Assembly: GCF_009689005.1 (NCBI RefSeq)
Contig: NZ_AP021879.1
Coordinates: forward strand, 248,001 to 312,000
Origin: Desulfosarcina ovata subsp. ovata
GTDB taxonomy: Bacteria; Desulfobacterota; Desulfobacteria; Desulfobacterales; Desulfosarcinaceae
Reading direction: 5' to 3'
Length of the DNA: 64,000 bases
Shown: positions 61,785 through 64,000 of the stretch, in pieces
How the letters are laid out: each line of letters opens with the position of its first letter
Position numbering within the stretch: position 1 is the first letter of the stretch
Translations under genes and position numbers: made by a program
The notes under the pieces: model-generated
What the model saw: the letters and a program-made list of their open reading frames with translations, nothing else
Told to the model about the DNA's origin: nothing
Databases searched by the model: none

Positions 61785-63218
61785 TCAGCGTACAAAGATC
61801 ACTTCCGGCATGATGGCCTTTAACGTGCGGCCGTTTTGATCCCGATAGAAAATGGGTACGCTGACATCCGAATTCACCATGGCGTTATCATCCTTGCAGG
61901 CCAGGTGCAAGTAGGCCAGTATCTCTGACATGCCTTTTTCCACCGGGTATTGCTCGCAGATGCGGGCAAGAGTCGTCTGGGAGTGGCCCTTGAGCATGCT
62001 GCGGATTCGCTGGCGCAGTATTTTTTCATCCACCACCTGCTGGCGGTAGAGGATGTCCGTTTCCATATGGCCCGAGCCCATCTCCACCCGATCGTCCACC
62101 GTGATTCGTGCCGACGGCTGGAAAAGGCCCCTGGCCATGGGCAGGCCGATGTCCGGCTTGACGTGCGTCAGGTGAGCAAAATCGCTTTCTGGCGGGACGG
62201 TTTCGCGAACCTGAACCGCTTTTTTTTCGATTTTGCGAATGATCTCCATGATGCGGCGGTTTTCCAGCCAAGCCTGGTCGTCCAGGTATTTGCGCAACTG
62301 CTCCACCAACTGGGCACAGGTCTGATTGACCCGTTCCCCGGCATCGATGAGTTGAAAACGGATGCGACCGAGACGATCACCCTCGTCCAGGTCCTCGATT
62401 TCAGGCAATGCCAGCACCTGGGTGAGCAGGGTTTCCAGTTCCTCCTGGCTGACCGGTGACATGATGTACTGCCAGAAGGCTCGAAAGCTCTTGCCCTGGT
62501 CCGATCCGTTGATGGCGTCCTGCTCACCGAAGATGTCGTCCAGAAGCTGGCCCTTGGACGCATCGCTGACGGCGATTTTCTCGCGGGTCTGACGATCCAG
62601 ATGACGGAAATTCTCCTCGATCTGGCGAAAATCGAAAAGCAGTCGGTGGGCGGTTTCCCGGGCCTCCAGGAAACGTTCCCGGATGCGGGTGCGGTCCGAC
62701 GGGGCAAAATGGCCGGCTTTGAGATCGGCCAGTTCGGTCTCGATACGGCTTTTTTCAGCCTCGAGACGCCGGATTTCGGCCTCGGGATCAACCATCGCTT
62801 CCTTGACCATCTCCCGCAGCAGGCGGAAAATGGTCAACAGGCGCGACTCGGTACCCACGAACTGTGTCGGTGCAAAGGTCGACAGCCAGGCAATCACCTT
62901 TTCACTGGCCGGGGTCAGGTCATAGACTTCCTCTTCGCCCCGGGCCGGGTAGAACTTGCGCAGGTAGCCGGCCTCGCCGCTGGACCACTCGTCCAGGTAG
63001 GCTTTGGCCGAACGCGGATAGGCACTTTCGCCCAGTACGCGACGCAGGTGGAAGAGGGTGTCCTCCAGCCGAGCGGTCATCTCCTCGGACGGGACGGTGC
63101 GACGGTTCTCCCGGGTGAAGACCCGGTGGAAAAAACTGATGATCAACGGTGCGGAATCGGCGTTCAGCAGGCGCCAGGCAGGGTGTTTCTTCAGACCGAC
63201 GATGTATTCGTATTCCAT
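61785..63218 (-). CDS. jetA: Wadjet protein JetA (MukF-like kleisin, DUF3375)
   Basis: A 477-residue DUF3375 protein, the kleisin that closes the JetC ring. LKKHPAWRLLNADSAPLIISFFHRVF near the N-terminus (parts HPAWRLLNADSAPLIISF and FFHRVFTREN), a coiled-coil middle (RRLEAEKSRIETELADLK) and a C-terminal part with AYLHLACKDDNAMV. First gene of the operon. The start at 63218 (MEYEYIVGLKKHP) matches the family; ATG codons 11 and 20 residues upstream are alternatives, and none has a good ribosome site. Confidence 0.92.
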   Translation of the reverse strand: MEYEYIVGLKKHPAWRLLNADSAPLIISFFHRVFTRENRRTVPSEEMTARLEDTLFHLRRVLGESAYPRSAKAYLDEWSSGEAGYLRKFYPARGEEEVYDLTPASEKVIAWLSTFAPTQFVGTESRLLTIFRLLREMVKEAMVDPEAEIRRLEAEKSRIETELADLKAGHFAPSDRTRIRERFLEARETAHRLLFDFRQIEENFRHLDRQTREKIAVSDASKGQLLDDIFGEQDAINGSDQGKSFRAFWQYIMSPVSQEELETLLTQVLALPEIEDLDEGDRLGRIRFQLIDAGERVNQTCAQLVEQLRKYLDDQAWLENRRIMEIIRKIEKKAVQVRETVPPESDFAHLTHVKPDIGLPMARGLFQPSARITVDDRVEMGSGHMETDILYRQQVVDEKILRQRIRSMLKGHSQTTLARICEQYPVEKGMSEILAYLHLACKDDNAMVNSDVSVPIFYRDQNGRTLKAIMPEVIFVR

Positions 63219-63440
63219 TTTGCTTGGCTTCGTCCTCCCCTTCTCCTTCATTGTTGAGACAGGAACAATATGGCCCACAATTCATGGAAAAGAAACCATC
63301 TTGCATTTTTTGCAGCGATTCTTTACCCTGTTCCGAGCTTACGCCCACAATTCAAAAAATCCAATTGACCCATCTTTTTCGATTGCCGCCAGTGATGGAC
63401 CGTCGCCAGCGGCATAACCAACAAATGGCAGGAGACGATG

Positions 63441-64000
63441 ATGAGTAAAAAGACGATTTGCGGAATGGATTTTGAACAGTTCGTATTCGATATGGAGGAT
63501 TTCCACGGTGCCCGGGCTCCGGGAATCATCGTGGGCGCGCTGATGCTGGATACGGTCATCGCGATGGTTCCGGAATCGCCGGAACTGGTGGTGGCCGTGG
63601 AAACCTATACCTGCCTGCCGGATGCGGTCCAGGTACTGACCTCATGCACCACCGGCAACGGGCGGATGAAGGTTTACGATTGGGGGAAATTTGCCCTGAC
63701 CGCTTACAACCGGGAGAAGATGAGCGGTGTGCGCACATGGGTCGTTGCCGATGCGGTGCCCAAATGGCCGCTGATCAACGACTGGTTCAATCCCGCCCAG
63801 CGAACGGGGGAGGCACCGGAATTTGAAGACCTGGTGGAGGAATTTTTTGCTGCACGCGAGGATTTGATCGGGGTGCAGCGTGTCCGCATCGTGTCGCCGA
63901 ACAATGTTTTTGAAAAGAAAAAAACCGGTATCTGCGAGAAATGCGGGGAATCGTACAACCTCAAGTGCGGGGATGTTTGCAGTGCCTGCCAGGGGTTGAC
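63441..64000 (+). CDS. FmdE-family protein, cut by the window end
   Basis: At least 186 residues, continuing past the window. DFHGARAPGIIVGALMLD and VETYTCLPDAVQVLTSCTTGNGRM with YDWGKFALTAYNR are the hallmarks of the FmdE domain (formylmethanofuran dehydrogenase subunit E), which occurs in many non-methanogens as a molybdenum/tungsten-enzyme-associated or sensor-type protein. CEKCGESYN and CGDVCSACQG near the end form a zinc ribbon, as in many FmdE proteins. AGGAG six bases upstream fixes the start at 63441; the ATG before it (63438) is also possible. It lies divergent to jetA, and a function in that system is not implied. Confidence 0.85.
   Translation, partial: MSKKTICGMDFEQFVFDMEDFHGARAPGIIVGALMLDTVIAMVPESPELVVAVETYTCLPDAVQVLTSCTTGNGRMKVYDWGKFALTAYNREKMSGVRTWVVADAVPKWPLINDWFNPAQRTGEAPEFEDLVEEFFAAREDLIGVQRVRIVSPNNVFEKKKTGICEKCGESYNLKCGDVCSACQGL

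Noticed and set aside
1..64000. CRISPR array, tRNA or rRNA genes.
   Set aside because: No regularly spaced direct repeats and no cloverleaf or rRNA sequence was recognised on either strand by reading; a covariance search would be needed for full certainty.

Overview
The window looks like chromosomal DNA of a Desulfobacterota bacterium, most like the Desulfosarcina/Desulfobacteraceae sulfate reducers. This is inferred from a GC-rich core with a complex I-like membrane oxidoreductase, AcnA-type aconitase, several SLC13-type anion transporters with CBS and two-component partners, and an FmdE-family gene. No rRNA or tRNA gene was recognised and there is no CRISPR array.

About 1-16.4 kb is accessory DNA. 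From about 1.65 to 13.7 kb it reads as an array of integron-type gene cassettes: short genes, mostly of unknown function, plus toxin-antitoxin pairs, each followed by an imperfect palindrome with attC architecture (seven good sites, one site split by an intron and one degenerate). No integrase gene is in view, so this is a CALIN or the distal part of a larger integron. The array has been invaded by an IS4-family element (133-1649), two near-identical 1587-bp IS66-family elements in opposite orientation (4186-5772 and 9950-11536, each with an exact 8-bp target duplication and each splitting a cassette gene), and two decayed group II introns, one inside an attC site and one abutting an attC site. 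Beyond the array come a cluster of nested palindromes, a frameshifted flavoprotein gene, a transposase remnant, a coupled gene pair whose first product has a possible Cys/His/Asp protease-like triad, and a MazF remnant.

About 16.4-34 kb is a signalling and transport block, almost all on the minus strand. It holds three SLC13/DASS sodium-anion symporters, two Cache-domain histidine kinases, receiver-domain proteins, several paralogous CBS-pair proteins, a universal stress protein and small membrane proteins. It divides into three probable operons ending at hairpin terminators. A TTTACA-GGG-TGTAAA palindrome lies upstream of two of them. At the right end a CBS protein and a left-handed beta-helix protein form a plus-strand pair.

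34-41.4 kb encodes a six-gene complex related to hydrogenase 4/formate hydrogenlyase and complex I (Hyf B-C-E-F-G-I order), but the large subunit lacks the cysteine motifs that bind nickel-iron, so it resembles the energy-converting hydrogenase-related (Ehr) group. A 107-bp MITE-like element with perfect 26-bp ends sits between its last two genes.

41.8-56.5 kb is mixed housekeeping: a DUF3783 protein, an acetolactate synthase regulatory subunit without its catalytic partner, a cysteine-cluster protein, aconitase, RlmD, a TetR regulator, DarP, a protein with an internal repeat, FliK-like and FlhB-C-terminal-like flagellar proteins, an orphan beta-class DNA methyltransferase, an MFS exporter and a TerB-like protein. 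56.6-63.2 kb is a complete type I Wadjet system (jetABCD) for defence against plasmids. The window closes within an FmdE-family gene.
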